Notes under the pieces: model-generated
What the model saw: the letters and a program-made list of their open reading frames with translations, nothing else
Database searches by the model: none
What the model was told of the DNA's origin: nothing
Assembly: GCA_910583725.1 (NCBI GenBank)
Contig: CAJTXZ010000001.1
Location: 81,499-145,498 of the forward strand
Direction of reading: 5' to 3'
Origin: an uncultured Vampirovibrio sp.
GTDB lineage: Bacteria; Cyanobacteriota; Vampirovibrionia; Gastranaerophilales; Gastranaerophilaceae
DNA length: 64,000 bases
In this document: positions 43,511-54,151 of the stretch, one piece after another
Layout: every line of letters begins with the position of its first letter
Numbering within the stretch: position 1 is the stretch's first letter
Translations under genes and position numbers: made by a program

Positions 43511-46500
43511 TTAGTCTTTAAAAGTGGTTGGCGTTTCAAAGAAATTAATATTCAATAATTCGCTGTCCATATCAGATAAAACTCTCTTTGGAGCTGATTT
43601 TCTTAAATCATCTGTATCAGACATTAAATCAACCTCTTCACCGCCTTTTTTGGCTACTGCTATATCAAGGCCTATACTTTGCAATTCACGCACAAGAACC
43701 TTGAATGACTCAGGAATACCAGGTCTTGGAATATTATCGCCCTTAACTATGGCTTCATATGCTCTGCTTCTTCCGTTAACATCGTCGGATTTGATTGTTA
43801 ACATTTCTTGAAGAGTATAAGCTGCGCCATATGCTTCAAGCGCCCAAACTTCCATCTCACCAAATCTCTGACCGCCAAACTGGGCTTTGCCGCCTAACGG
43901 CTGCTGAGTTACAAGTGAATAAGGACCTGTAGACCTTGCGTGGATTTTATCATCAACAAGGTGGACTAATTTCAAGATGTATGAAAGGCCAACTGCAACA
44001 GGCTCATCAAATGGTTCACCGGTTCTGCCGTCATACAAAGTCACCTTACCATCTTCTCTAACCCAATCACAACCAGATTCTTTTATGCCTTTGATTAACT
44101 CTTCACGTGTTGCAACCTCAGATTGAGCTGCACCATACATTTCATCAAACGGCGGAGCCATATAATGATTACCTGTTAAATATGCAGCCAAACCAAGCAA
44201 ACATTCATATGTTTGTCCAACGTTCATACGAGAAGGTACACCAAGAGGATTAAGTACGATATCAATTGGCGTGCCATCAGGCAGGAATGGCATATCTTCT
44301 TTTGGAAGAATTCTTGATACAATACCTTTGTTTCCATGACGCCCTGATAATTTATCGCCGACAGAGATTTTTCTCTTTTGAGCGATGTATACTCTAATTA
44401 CTGTATTTGCGCCAGGTGGCAATTCATCGCCTTTTTCTCTGTCAAATACTTTAACATCGACAACTCTTCCGCCCTCACCGTGTGGAACTCTAAGAGAATT
44501 ATCTTTTACATCCCTTGCTTTTTCGGCAAAAATTGCTCTTAAAAGTTTTTCTTCCGGGGGATGTTCAGATTCGCCCTTTGGTGTAATTTTACCAACAAGA
44601 ATATCATCAGCATAAACTCTTGCACCTATTCTTACAATACCTCTTTCATCAAGGTGCCTGATAGCTTCTTCTGAAACATTCGGAATCTCTCTTGTAATTT
44701 CTTCCGGCCCAAGCTTTGTCTGGCGGGCGTCTATTTCTAATTTTTCAATATGAACTGATGTGAATACATCATCATAAACGAGTCTTTCGTTAATCAGGAT
44801 AGCGTCCTCATAGTTATAGCCTTCCCAAGGCATATATGCAACAAGAACGTTTTTGCCTAATGATAATTCACCCATATGGGTAGAAGCACCATCCGCTATA
44901 ACATCGCCAGCGTTTACTTTTTGGCCAGCACGAACAAGCGGTTTCTGGTTGATGCAGGTATCCTGGTTTGATCTTATGTATTTTAAAAGCGGATATTGAT
45001 AAACTTTTCCGTCATTGCCTTTTATATGAATTTCTTCACCGACAACTCTTAAAACTTCGCCATCAACTTCTGAAACAGACACCATACCTGAATCTTTGGC
45101 TGCTCTTTTTTCTAAGCCGGTACCAACAACAGGCCTTTGGGTAATTAGAAGTGGAACAGCTTGACGTTGCATGTTAGAGCCCATCAAAGCACGGTTAGCG
45201 TCGTCGTGTTCAATAAATGGAATTAATGATGTTGCAACAGAGATAATCTGAATCGGCGAAACGCCGAAGTAGTCAACCTTCTTAGAGTCGCCCATTGTAA
45301 ATTCTGAACGATATCTAACCGGAATGTATGGTTCTTTAATTCTTCTGTTTTCATCAAGTTCAACGTCTGCAGGCGCTACACGGTAGTTTTCATCTTCATC
45401 TGCCGTCAGATAGTGCACTTCTTCTGTTACAATACCATCTTTAACAACAAAGAACGGAGATTCAACAAAACCATAGTCGTTAACCCTTGCGTGCGTTGCA
45501 AGAGAGCCAATCAAGCCAGCGTTAGGACCTTCAGGTGTTTCAACAGGGCAAATACGTCCATATTGTGAAGGGTGAATGTCGCGAACTGCAAAACCTGCAC
45601 GCTCTCTCATTAAGCCGCCAGGTCCCAAGGCTGAAATACGTCTTTTGTGAGTTAATTCAGCAAGCGGATTTGTCTGGTCCATGAACTGTGACAACTGGGA
45701 TGAACCAAAGAATTCCTTAATTGCAGCGTTTAGAGGTTTAACATTCAATAAATTTAATGGTGTTAAAGTTTCAGAATCTTGAAGAGTCATTCTTTCTTTA
45801 ACAATTCTTTCAATACGGCTTAAACCTACTCTGAATTGGTTTTGAAGAAGTTCGCCCACTGACCTTATCCTTCTGTTTCCAAGGTGGTCAATATCATCTA
45901 AAACACCTTCATCAAATGTTAAGTTAATTAAATATTCAATACCGGCAACAATATCTTGAACAGTTATCGTTCTTTGTGTTTCAGGAAGGTTCAGGTTTAA
46001 TTTTTTGTTAAGTTTGTAACGACCAACTTTACCTATATCGTATTTCTTTTCATCAAAGAATCTTGCCTCAAGGATAGACCTGCCGCCTGCAGCAGACGCA
46101 GGGTCTCCCGGTCTTAGTTTTTTGTATACTTCAATTAATGCTTCATCTGTTGAATTTGTTGTGTCTTTTTCAAGTGTTTTCTTCAAAAATTCAAAATGGG
46201 TAAATAATGTTTCCATTTCAACAGGTGTAATACCTAATGCCTTTAATAAGGTTGTAGCAAGGATTTTCCTGTTTTTATCAATTTTTACATACACTAAATC
46301 ATTTGAGTCTGTTTCGATTTTTAACCATGCGCCACGGTTTGGTATCAAGGTTGCATTATAAAGCCTTTTTCCGGTTGGAGATACTTCTTTTTTATAATAA
46401 ATACCAGGAGACCTTACAATTTGAGATACAATAACACGCTCTGCGCCATTAACGATAAAAGTACCCTTATCAGTCATTGTAGGAATATCACCAATGTATA

Positions 46501-46825
46501 CTTCCTGCTCCTTGATTTCACCGGAATCACGGTTAACAAGACGCATCATTACCTTTAATTGCTTTGAATAGGTTGAATCGTGAATTCTGGCTTCTTCTAT
46601 TGTGTATTTAGGGTTGTCAAAAGTATAATTTGGAAGAAAATGCAGTTCTAATCTTCCTGTATAGTCCTTAATAGGAGAAAAAGACAAAAGCTCCTCTTTC
46701 AGGCCTTCTTTTAAGAACCATTCAAACGATTTCTTCTGAATTTCAATCAAGTCAGGAAGTTCGCTCAAACGGGTCGGTGGTATGCCCATAGGAGTCACTC
46801 TTGTTGCATATTGTGTTGTTGACAT
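43511..46825 (-). CDS. rpoB: RNA polymerase beta subunit
   Basis: 1104 residues, close to the cyanobacterial length. LPDLIEIQKKSFEWFLKEG at the N-terminus, the rifampicin-pocket region SQLSQFMDQTNPLAELTHKR and RRISALGPGG, GRICPVETPEGPNAGLIGSL, the lysine-rich GRHGNKGIVSRI and the C-terminal GGKAQFGGQRFGEMEVWALE. It forms the second pincer of the polymerase. AGAGG before the ATG. First gene of rpoB-C1-C2; rplJ/rplL are not upstream, as in many Cyanobacteria. The residues D516/H526/S531 region reads wild type by eye. Confidence 0.97.
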   Translation of the reverse strand: MSTTQYATRVTPMGIPPTRLSELPDLIEIQKKSFEWFLKEGLKEELLSFSPIKDYTGRLELHFLPNYTFDNPKYTIEEARIHDSTYSKQLKVMMRLVNRDSGEIKEQEVYIGDIPTMTDKGTFIVNGAERVIVSQIVRSPGIYYKKEVSPTGKRLYNATLIPNRGAWLKIETDSNDLVYVKIDKNRKILATTLLKALGITPVEMETLFTHFEFLKKTLEKDTTNSTDEALIEVYKKLRPGDPASAAGGRSILEARFFDEKKYDIGKVGRYKLNKKLNLNLPETQRTITVQDIVAGIEYLINLTFDEGVLDDIDHLGNRRIRSVGELLQNQFRVGLSRIERIVKERMTLQDSETLTPLNLLNVKPLNAAIKEFFGSSQLSQFMDQTNPLAELTHKRRISALGPGGLMRERAGFAVRDIHPSQYGRICPVETPEGPNAGLIGSLATHARVNDYGFVESPFFVVKDGIVTEEVHYLTADEDENYRVAPADVELDENRRIKEPYIPVRYRSEFTMGDSKKVDYFGVSPIQIISVATSLIPFIEHDDANRALMGSNMQRQAVPLLITQRPVVGTGLEKRAAKDSGMVSVSEVDGEVLRVVGEEIHIKGNDGKVYQYPLLKYIRSNQDTCINQKPLVRAGQKVNAGDVIADGASTHMGELSLGKNVLVAYMPWEGYNYEDAILINERLVYDDVFTSVHIEKLEIDARQTKLGPEEITREIPNVSEEAIRHLDERGIVRIGARVYADDILVGKITPKGESEHPPEEKLLRAIFAEKARDVKDNSLRVPHGEGGRVVDVKVFDREKGDELPPGANTVIRVYIAQKRKISVGDKLSGRHGNKGIVSRILPKEDMPFLPDGTPIDIVLNPLGVPSRMNVGQTYECLLGLAAYLTGNHYMAPPFDEMYGAAQSEVATREELIKGIKESGCDWVREDGKVTLYDGRTGEPFDEPVAVGLSYILKLVHLVDDKIHARSTGPYSLVTQQPLGGKAQFGGQRFGEMEVWALEAYGAAYTLQEMLTIKSDDVNGRSRAYEAIVKGDNIPRPGIPESFKVLVRELQSIGLDIAVAKKGGEEVDLMSDTDDLRKSAPKRVLSDMDSELLNINFFETPTTFKD

Positions 46826-47024
46826 TTAAGTACCTCTAATATATGTAATTACAAATTATAAACAGCTGTTGAATAAAAAATATCAAGGTTTTTGCTAGAT
46901 TCTAAATGCGATTTTCATCCCATTTTAGATGATAAATTAGCTTAATACATCTTATCTCGTAAAAGTTCTGAGTCAAGCTTAAAACTTTACATATTTTAAC
47001 AAAAAGATTTTTTGATACAAAAAT

Positions 47025-48032
47025 TTACAATCCGGTTTTTTCATTTAATTTAAAGTAGTCAATAATCTTTAATATAGAAACAAGTTCATTGTTCATTATT
47101 TTATACTGCTCAATATCATCCAGAGGCTTTATAAGCGAACAAATAGAGAATAAATCTTTATTTGTATGAAGCGCAATAAGTAAACTGGAATTATAAAAAG
47201 TGCAATCAATTTTTTTAGCGGAAAAAGCTAGTTTTAAATTTTTTAATCTTTCCATAAAAGCTGGGGTGATAAGATATCTGGCCTCAATCTCATCATTACA
47301 GAAAACATCAAACCTGTTATTAAATTTTACATCTTCAAGCGTGGTTTTTTTCAGCCTCAAATTTTCAAAAAGAAGCCTTGGAAAAAATGTTTTTTGTCTT
47401 ATTATCGTATGACTGTTAAAGCGTTTATTCATTCTTAAGGCTACAATAATACCCTTAAATACTTTTAAGTCTCTTATTTCATCTAAGATTACCTTGCCTG
47501 AAACCCAAAAATCTGCTTCAATTATTTCAAATCCAACACCCCTGTGCACTCCTCTAAAAATATCGTCATATTCTGCCGTATATTTATAATTATAATTCGG
47601 GATAAGATGCGAATTTATATATTCAAAAGCCCTGCGATCAGTTCTTTCTGTATCAGAGGACCATTGCAAATTTCCATAGCAGGAGCATACTGTTGGCATT
47701 ATCTTTTTCTTTATGTCATTTTCAAAACTTTTTTTAGCGAAATGATATACAACGAATGTGGCAAGAAACAGAATAACTGAGGCACAAAAAAGAAGATAAG
47801 AAAGGTAGATGCAAATTCCGCTTAAATTTACGTTAGCATCTGCAATTTCACCTAATTTGAATGTAAAAATAAAACCAAAGATTGAGATAACGGGAAAAAT
47901 TACCGTCAGAAATATCGCCATTGCGCAATAGCGCTTTCTGTCTTTTTCATATTGGCGGACAAACGGGGCAATCTTACTAACAAACTTTTTATAAAAGCTG
48001 GATAACACCTTACAATAAGACTTTTCTTCCAT
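47025..48032 (-). CDS. DUF3137 membrane protein, LemA partner
   Basis: 335 residues with two transmembrane helices (about 38-58, 76-97) and a long soluble C-terminus containing YDDIFRGVHRGVGFEIIEAD, F-x-G-x-I and a DVKFNNRFDVFCNDEIEARY segment. These are the DUF3137 pattern (conserved EARYLITPAFMERL). It lies 14 bp after the LemA gene; the two families are commonly linked. Molecular role is unknown. Confidence 0.75.
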   Translation of the reverse strand: MEEKSYCKVLSSFYKKFVSKIAPFVRQYEKDRKRYCAMAIFLTVIFPVISIFGFIFTFKLGEIADANVNLSGICIYLSYLLFCASVILFLATFVVYHFAKKSFENDIKKKIMPTVCSCYGNLQWSSDTERTDRRAFEYINSHLIPNYNYKYTAEYDDIFRGVHRGVGFEIIEADFWVSGKVILDEIRDLKVFKGIIVALRMNKRFNSHTIIRQKTFFPRLLFENLRLKKTTLEDVKFNNRFDVFCNDEIEARYLITPAFMERLKNLKLAFSAKKIDCTFYNSSLLIALHTNKDLFSICSLIKPLDDIEQYKIMNNELVSILKIIDYFKLNEKTGL

Positions 48033-48046
48033 TGAATTCTTTCAAA

Positions 48047-48613
48047 TTACTTTAGATAGTCAGCAGCATTTATGGCGCCTTTTTCAGAATCCGACACTCT
48101 AAAAAATTCCTGTGATTCAATACCCATCACAGAAGCAACTATTGAAGAGGGGAATATTTCAACAGCATTTTTTAATTCCTGGGCCGCAGAATTATAGAAA
48201 CACCTTGCAGCAGCAATATGCTCTTCTATTTCATTATAAGTTTGCATTGCCTGTATCATTGTTTTATCCGATTTTAAATCAGGATAATTTTCAAACGCCA
48301 TAATTATTTTATTCATTTTGTCTGAAATATTGTTATCAAGCTCTATTTTTTTACTATAGTCAAAATGATTTCTGTCTAGTTGTACAGCTTGGCTTCTTAA
48401 CTTTGTAATTTCTTCAAGCAAGCTTTTTTCATGCTGCATAAATTTTGAAGCTATTGTTAATATGTTTGGAATTAAATCATATCTTTTCTTTAGTTGAACA
48501 TCAATTCCAGAAAATGCCTCCAAGACTCTGTTTCTTTTTTTGATTAGAGAAACATAGAGAGAATAGATTAAAATGAGGAAAGCTACTATTATAAAAAATA
48601 CAAAGATAAACAT
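48047..48613 (-). CDS. LemA family protein
   Basis: 188 residues. One N-terminal transmembrane helix, then the LemA helical bundle: VLEAFSGIDVQLKKRYDLIP, LLEEITKLRSQAVQLDRN, LKSDKTMIQAMQTYNEIEEH and AARCFYNSAAQELKNAVEIF. LemA proteins are anchored with a short outside segment and long cytosolic coiled bundle. Function is unclear. It forms a two-gene unit with the DUF3137 gene. Confidence 0.9.
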   Translation of the reverse strand: MFIFVFFIIVAFLILIYSLYVSLIKKRNRVLEAFSGIDVQLKKRYDLIPNILTIASKFMQHEKSLLEEITKLRSQAVQLDRNHFDYSKKIELDNNISDKMNKIIMAFENYPDLKSDKTMIQAMQTYNEIEEHIAAARCFYNSAAQELKNAVEIFPSSIVASVMGIESQEFFRVSDSEKGAINAADYLK

Positions 48614-48739
48614 AAAATCCTTTCTTTTAAAGCAAGAAAAATAATAACATATTTCTAGAAAAATGGCAAATTTGCGGCTTTTAAGCTAGTGCAAATTAAT
48701 GATTATTTTCTTTAGCAAATATTTTATAATAATAAGGTG

Positions 48740-49411
48740 ATGAAAAAGCTTTTACTCCTCATTTTAACAATATTTGTATTCTGGGCTTTTAATGAAGCCA
48801 GAGCTGAATTTATGCCTGCATACACAAATTCTATTAATCATTACGGAATTGGTGCTGCAAAGATTACAAATTTGGCCACAATTTATGAAGAGCCTGATTT
48901 AAATTCAAAGGTGATACAAAGGATTTACTGGAATGATGCCGGAAATTTTTTAGTTGAGGATAAAAAAGATAAAGAGAATTTTGCAAATATTTTTTTAGCA
49001 TTTGCACCAAATGAAAATATGGCATTTTTAAGTGTAGAAGATGAAACTGATGATTGGGTAAAAGTTTGTTATAATCAAAAAAAGTCTCTCTTTGGCTGGA
49101 TTAAAAAAGAAAATGGCAAGCACGGGGCAAAATTTTACCTGTACAAGGATTTATTCTTTGAATATGGCAAAAAATACGGTATATATACCTTTAGAAACCT
49201 GCCGCCTAACTATAAAGGGCTGTACAGCTCTCCAAACAAAGATTCACAGGAAGTGGACAACTTTGAGTATGCAAAATATATTACCCCATGGCTTGTTCAG
49301 GGAAACTGGATGCTTGTAAAGGTTGTAACTTATGACAATAAAACAAAAACAGGCTGGTTTCGCTGGCGCTCTGATGAAGGAAGGTTATATGCATTTATAA
49401 ACCTAAGATAA
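48740..49411 (+). CDS. Secreted SH3-like protein
   Basis: 223 residues with signal peptide (MKKLLLLILTIFVFWAFNEA, cleavage near ARA-EF). The mature part looks like two bacterial SH3-type beta domains: GAAKITNLATIYEEPDLNSK with DDWVKVCYN and LFGWIKKENG, then the TFRNLPPNYKGLYSSPNKDS region with NWMLVKVV and KTGWFRWRSDEGRLY. Such domains bind cell wall or other proteins. The GTG at 48737 could be used, but ATG 48740 is preferred. It has its own terminator. Confidence 0.65.
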   Translation: MKKLLLLILTIFVFWAFNEARAEFMPAYTNSINHYGIGAAKITNLATIYEEPDLNSKVIQRIYWNDAGNFLVEDKKDKENFANIFLAFAPNENMAFLSVEDETDDWVKVCYNQKKSLFGWIKKENGKHGAKFYLYKDLFFEYGKKYGIYTFRNLPPNYKGLYSSPNKDSQEVDNFEYAKYITPWLVQGNWMLVKVVTYDNKTKTGWFRWRSDEGRLYAFINLR

Positions 49412-49450
49412 AATCTCAAAACAAGTTTCGCACTTTCAAATTCTAAAAAC

Positions 49451-49490
49451 AACCCTCAAAGATATTTCAAGCTTTGAGGGTTAATTTTTT
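49451..49490 (+). terminator. Terminator after the SH3-like gene
   Basis: AACCCTCAAAG and CTTTGAGGGTT with a 10-nt loop, followed by AATTTTTT. Confidence 0.85.
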
Positions 49491-49588
49491 ACATACAAAT
49501 TATAATTTGGCAATTGTATAAAATTTTACAGCGACTTATCAGCTTTTTTGTATAAAGTTGTATATGCTTTTAGAGCAAAAGACTACTT

Positions 49589-52500
49589 TTAAGCTGCATT
49601 ATTAACTCTACAGAACACGTTTGCAACATCATCAAGGTAAATTTTGCCATCTGTAACTCCTTGCGGGCCTATAGATTTCTTTTTACAAGTTAATTTGCCG
49701 TCTTTAACAACATATGTTTTTGAATCTTCAACATACGTACCGGTCTTTGAATCATATTTAAGTCTTTTAAATTCTGCACCTTCTTCTGCTATGTTGCCCA
49801 TAACCTTATTATCCTGCTGCAGGTCAATATATCCAAGGTCAATTGAATCAACAATTTCTCCCTGGTTCTTAAGAGGCTTTTGTGCTTGCTGTCTGATTAC
49901 ATTATTATCTTGTTTTTTATCTTCAGGATAGGTTTCCATTCTGCTATTTGAATAAACAACAAATACATTCGAGCCTTTGTCATTATATTTAAATAAGGCT
50001 GTGTGTCCGTCATTGGACTGAGGAACAACAAGCGAATCGCCTCCTGCTAATGCAGATAATTCAGTTGTTCTGTGAAGCTTTACAGCAGCTGTAACTTCAT
50101 TATACAAATCTTTGATAATTTTTCTATTATCATCCACTGCCCAATTTGTATGAATTATATCCCTCATTGCAAGGACAATATTCTTTGCAGCTCTTTCATA
50201 ACCGGATTGACCAAATTGATCACCAGCAAACATTGTTGGCAGGCCAACTGAGAATATCATAGTTTTTATCATTTGAGCCATTTTCTTTAAATCCGGCTCA
50301 AATTCATCAAATGTTTTATCAACAATTTTCTTTTCCCGGTCGGACAACTTGGCATCATTACTGTTTTTACCCTCAGAAAGCCCCCAGTTAATATTTTGCT
50401 TCTCTGCTATATATCTTGCCTGGCGCATAACATCGGTCATTGTTATATCAAATGGATGAGAACCAAAACCTCTGGAAACACTTATATCAAAATCATCGCT
50501 TAAGAATTTACCGGCAGATAAATCTCTTATGGCTTGCTTGATGATATTCTTCTCATCATTTGTTATATTCATACCGCTTGAATTTAGCTTATTGATTGCA
50601 GAATCAAATATTTCAAGATATTTTTTGCCGACTGCAACACCCATAGAGCTAATATTATCAATGCCGCCAGCTTCATCAAGCTTCTTTTGTCCTCCGACAA
50701 CATCTGCTGCTATTTGTTTGAATTCGGCCAATTTTGCCTGCTTGCTTTCAAAACTTTCATTGTTTTCTGTTAGTAGATTATCAGTAAAATCGCTTAGGAA
50801 TAAAGGTACATCAAGCGCCATAGCATGAAGCGGACGCTGCTTGTCCTGATTACTTAGAAATATTTGTTTTTCTTTTACAAATTGTGGAGAACCGCTTTTT
50901 AAATAATCAACTATGCTGTTTTGAAAAGCCTTCATATTATACAATCTGCGGTGGCCTACACTATCCCAGCCAATTTCTGCTGCTTCGGGGTCAAAGCCAA
51001 AAAGCTGATAGAAATTTCTGTAAAAATAAGTGTAGTCGCTGCCATCAGCGCCAGTTCTTTCATAAAAGATTTTCTCAGCTATATCAGGATTTACAAATTC
51101 GCCAAAATCCTTAACCCACAACGCATCTTTTAGAACATCGCGTGTTTTTGGATTTGTATAGCAGTTTTTAAGTTCATTAAATACACTTTCGCTTAAATTT
51201 GACGTACTACCCTTGATAACATTTTGTGCATCAGCACTCAAACTGTTGAGTATTTGTTTACTGTTATAGGTTGTACCGTGAGGATTTGCAAATATAGCTT
51301 TTGCGTCATTCTGGAAGAATTTCAGGAGAGTACGTTCCTGTTCTTGCCTGTTCATCTTATTGAAATTATTAACCGCTTCATTTGCAAGATTATTCTTATT
51401 TGAAGCCTGTATCTTTGCAAAGCTCCACAGGTCAGTAATTTCTGCAATGGTATAGGATGAAGGGTTAATTTGTTTGATTTTTTTAATAAAGTTACCCCAA
51501 AAATCAATAACGTCATTCCAACATGTTTCAAACGTAACATGAGAATTCTGATCGCGCCTTTTATCAAGATCGGCAACGTCTTTTGCAGCATCAAAACGCC
51601 AATTCAAACCAGCGCCTGTCTTATCGACAACCGCTCTTGCAATTTTAATATCATCAAGGCCGACATTCTTAAACCTGTCGTATAAAGAGTTTACCAAGCC
51701 ATCATTGTTAGACTTAGCAAGGTTTTTAAAGCCTTTGTTCATTTTTGCTAAAACTGCTTCTGCTTCTTCCTTAGGCCCGTCAAAATTTCTGCCGACACCA
51801 AGGCTTACGACGCCCTGATATCTAAGGTTTGGGTCATAGTTAATTTTGCCATCTTTAAAATCAACATTGGCTTTTGGAAAAAGCGCTTTAACAGTACCAT
51901 ATTGCATAACATCATTTGCAATAAGGCCCACAACGGCTCTACCATAAGTGCTCAGCCTATCTATACTGCCGCCTTCAAAAAGTTTTTGCCCATCAGGCAT
52001 TTTAGAATCCAACTGTCTTAATACAGATACTAAATACCCTTTCATTGATTCATTGTATAAATGCTGTACATCCTTTGGAATTTTTTGGCTAAGGTTTTTA
52101 TCAAGTAAACGTTCTGTTTTGGTAAGCTTTTCGTCATCATCAATATCTACAGGCCTTGGAGTAATAAATGGGGAGGACAATACAGCCGTTAAATCAGGTG
52201 CAAACCGAACTGTTTCCAAGGGAAATTCCGCAACAGCTTGTGTTAATATTCTACCTGTGTCTGTGCCGATTCTTTTTTCAAAGTTTTTGTTAAATTCTTC
52301 AGTATCAATTGCATCAATAATATTGTCTAGTTCATAATCATCAATATCATATTGTTTTACAATATTGTCAAAAGCCCCGTCTTCATCGGTGGCAATATTG
52401 GCTGCTAAGTGCTCTACCATAGTATTATCGGTTAATCCTGTCCAATATGCCGCAACATTATAATATTGGTTTTTAACCTGTTTATTGCCAATTCTGTCAG

Positions 52501-54052
52501 CAAGGTTGTTTGAAGGCATAGAAATATTAGCTTTAAATAAGTCAACATTGCCATCCCAGTTATTAGCGCCGCCATTCTCACCTTTTCTTGTGATTTTGTA
52601 TTGGCCCATATCAAAGAATGTATTATAGTCCTGAGCCTTGCCGTTTTTTCCTATATAACCTATTTTTTCAAGAGCTTCTAATGTTGCACCTTTTGTTTTA
52701 AACCTTGAATCATCAGGGTTAACCTGAAAATAGAAAGGCTGCACGGAATCACCGGATGTGGATATATCATAATGATTTTCCGGCGTATGTTTTGCATATT
52801 TGAATGTAAAATTTTTAGTATCGTTTAGCTGGCTGTTATCTGCAAGTCTTTTATCGATAAATTGAATATAGGTTGGTTTATTTTCATTGTAATCAGGATT
52901 TTTGACAACATCCCCAAGAGTTTTTTTTAGTTCTTCTAAATTTTCAATCTCGCCATCTTCATTATACTTGTAATTTAGCCTTGTTGCTTCGCCTTTTTCA
53001 ATATATTTCGGGTTTATAACCTTAAAACCTATGTTTTTCTTTAAGGATTCTGATTTTTTATATTGACCAGGATTATCCTCCTTTGATTCAGGAACTATAC
53101 CATCAGGAAGAATGCCAAGCTGTAATTGGCCATTCGGCGCATCAGACGGGCTTATCTTTACCCAATTATAATACGGAGATTCCTTGCCCCACTTTAAGAT
53201 AGACTGAATTTGCGGAGACTGAAAGCTAAAAGAAGTGAATGCACCATCTGCAATATAGTGTTTACCTGTATCAACCAAATTTTCTGCAAATTCTTTATAA
53301 TCTTCCAAAGTTCCAAGTGTGGAAGTTATCTGAAAAGGATTCGCTGTCCAGTATCCTATTGCGGATATATCATCCCCGTTAAACAGAGGAGAAAGCTGTA
53401 TTACATCAAACGGTTCAAAAAGGCCGTTGGGCTTTTTTAGCTCAGCATTAAGGCCTGCTATTGTGCCGCCTGCCTTATTAAAAGCATTTCTGACAAAATT
53501 TTCGTTTTCTTTTTGTGCTTCATTTGAAAGTACAACATCGACAAAAGTATTAATTGCACTGCCTTTGATATTTGTTGAGCCATGCCTTTTTGAAAAATAT
53601 GAAAATTTGCCGTCATTGCCTTCTGCTACAGCGCCAGAATCAAGCAAATATTTACCGGTTCTTGCTTTTTCAATATTCTTATCAGTTTTGAGTTTGTCTT
53701 CATCAACAAATACGAATCTATAGCCAACCTTGTCTGTATCAGCATTTTGAAGAATAGTGTTTAAATCTTCCTGTTTTAAGATGAAATTACCCATCTTCAG
53801 CTGTGATAAAGAATCGCCAACAAGAACAGGGCTGCCAGATGTAACAAGTATAGGACGTCCGTCAGCATTCTTGCCTTCTTTTACAGGAACCAATTCAAGA
53901 ACAGGAGAGCCTGCTTTTTTATCATAAGGAGGAAGATAAAATGCAAACTGCTGTGAACCATATTCATTCACCTCAGTCTTTTGGCCGGTGAATGATACCT
54001 GATGATTTTTAGTGTCTACATTTCGCATTTTATTAAATGATAATGAATCCAC
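49589..54052 (-). CDS. Very large GH13-like glycoside hydrolase or glucanotransferase
   Basis: 1487 residues. GH13 TIM-barrel landmarks are spread out: FDVIQLSPLFNGD and SAIGYWTANPFQ (about 220-245, strand 1 region), GKHYIADGAF (region I with Asp), GLNWRFDAAKDV with R819/D821 as the nucleophile (region II), and YTIAEITDLW with E871 as the acid/base (region III). A late block VGLPTMFAGDQFGQSGYE (about 1270) resembles the end of the barrel. Typical GH13 enzymes have 450-700 residues, so over 500 are inserted. No signal peptide; the N-terminus has VSFTGQK. GTG start with AAGGGGA. It follows the second GH13 gene by 99 bp. Substrate is unknown, probably alpha-glucan. Confidence 0.65.
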   Translation of the reverse strand: MDSLSFNKMRNVDTKNHQVSFTGQKTEVNEYGSQQFAFYLPPYDKKAGSPVLELVPVKEGKNADGRPILVTSGSPVLVGDSLSQLKMGNFILKQEDLNTILQNADTDKVGYRFVFVDEDKLKTDKNIEKARTGKYLLDSGAVAEGNDGKFSYFSKRHGSTNIKGSAINTFVDVVLSNEAQKENENFVRNAFNKAGGTIAGLNAELKKPNGLFEPFDVIQLSPLFNGDDISAIGYWTANPFQITSTLGTLEDYKEFAENLVDTGKHYIADGAFTSFSFQSPQIQSILKWGKESPYYNWVKISPSDAPNGQLQLGILPDGIVPESKEDNPGQYKKSESLKKNIGFKVINPKYIEKGEATRLNYKYNEDGEIENLEELKKTLGDVVKNPDYNENKPTYIQFIDKRLADNSQLNDTKNFTFKYAKHTPENHYDISTSGDSVQPFYFQVNPDDSRFKTKGATLEALEKIGYIGKNGKAQDYNTFFDMGQYKITRKGENGGANNWDGNVDLFKANISMPSNNLADRIGNKQVKNQYYNVAAYWTGLTDNTMVEHLAANIATDEDGAFDNIVKQYDIDDYELDNIIDAIDTEEFNKNFEKRIGTDTGRILTQAVAEFPLETVRFAPDLTAVLSSPFITPRPVDIDDDEKLTKTERLLDKNLSQKIPKDVQHLYNESMKGYLVSVLRQLDSKMPDGQKLFEGGSIDRLSTYGRAVVGLIANDVMQYGTVKALFPKANVDFKDGKINYDPNLRYQGVVSLGVGRNFDGPKEEAEAVLAKMNKGFKNLAKSNNDGLVNSLYDRFKNVGLDDIKIARAVVDKTGAGLNWRFDAAKDVADLDKRRDQNSHVTFETCWNDVIDFWGNFIKKIKQINPSSYTIAEITDLWSFAKIQASNKNNLANEAVNNFNKMNRQEQERTLLKFFQNDAKAIFANPHGTTYNSKQILNSLSADAQNVIKGSTSNLSESVFNELKNCYTNPKTRDVLKDALWVKDFGEFVNPDIAEKIFYERTGADGSDYTYFYRNFYQLFGFDPEAAEIGWDSVGHRRLYNMKAFQNSIVDYLKSGSPQFVKEKQIFLSNQDKQRPLHAMALDVPLFLSDFTDNLLTENNESFESKQAKLAEFKQIAADVVGGQKKLDEAGGIDNISSMGVAVGKKYLEIFDSAINKLNSSGMNITNDEKNIIKQAIRDLSAGKFLSDDFDISVSRGFGSHPFDITMTDVMRQARYIAEKQNINWGLSEGKNSNDAKLSDREKKIVDKTFDEFEPDLKKMAQMIKTMIFSVGLPTMFAGDQFGQSGYERAAKNIVLAMRDIIHTNWAVDDNRKIIKDLYNEVTAAVKLHRTTELSALAGGDSLVVPQSNDGHTALFKYNDKGSNVFVVYSNSRMETYPEDKKQDNNVIRQQAQKPLKNQGEIVDSIDLGYIDLQQDNKVMGNIAEEGAEFKRLKYDSKTGTYVEDSKTYVVKDGKLTCKKKSIGPQGVTDGKIYLDDVANVFCRVNNAA

Positions 54053-54151
54053 GAGTATTCCCCTTATGCTTATCTTTATTACTATTATACCAATATAAAA
54101 CCCTCAAATATCAAAAAATTGCCTATTTATTAGTCTTATATTAAGAAATCT

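Noticed and set aside
37837..46825. Many Ser-rich plus-strand ORFs opposite the rpo genes
   Set aside because: Shadows of well-conserved polymerase genes; no ribosome binding sites or families.
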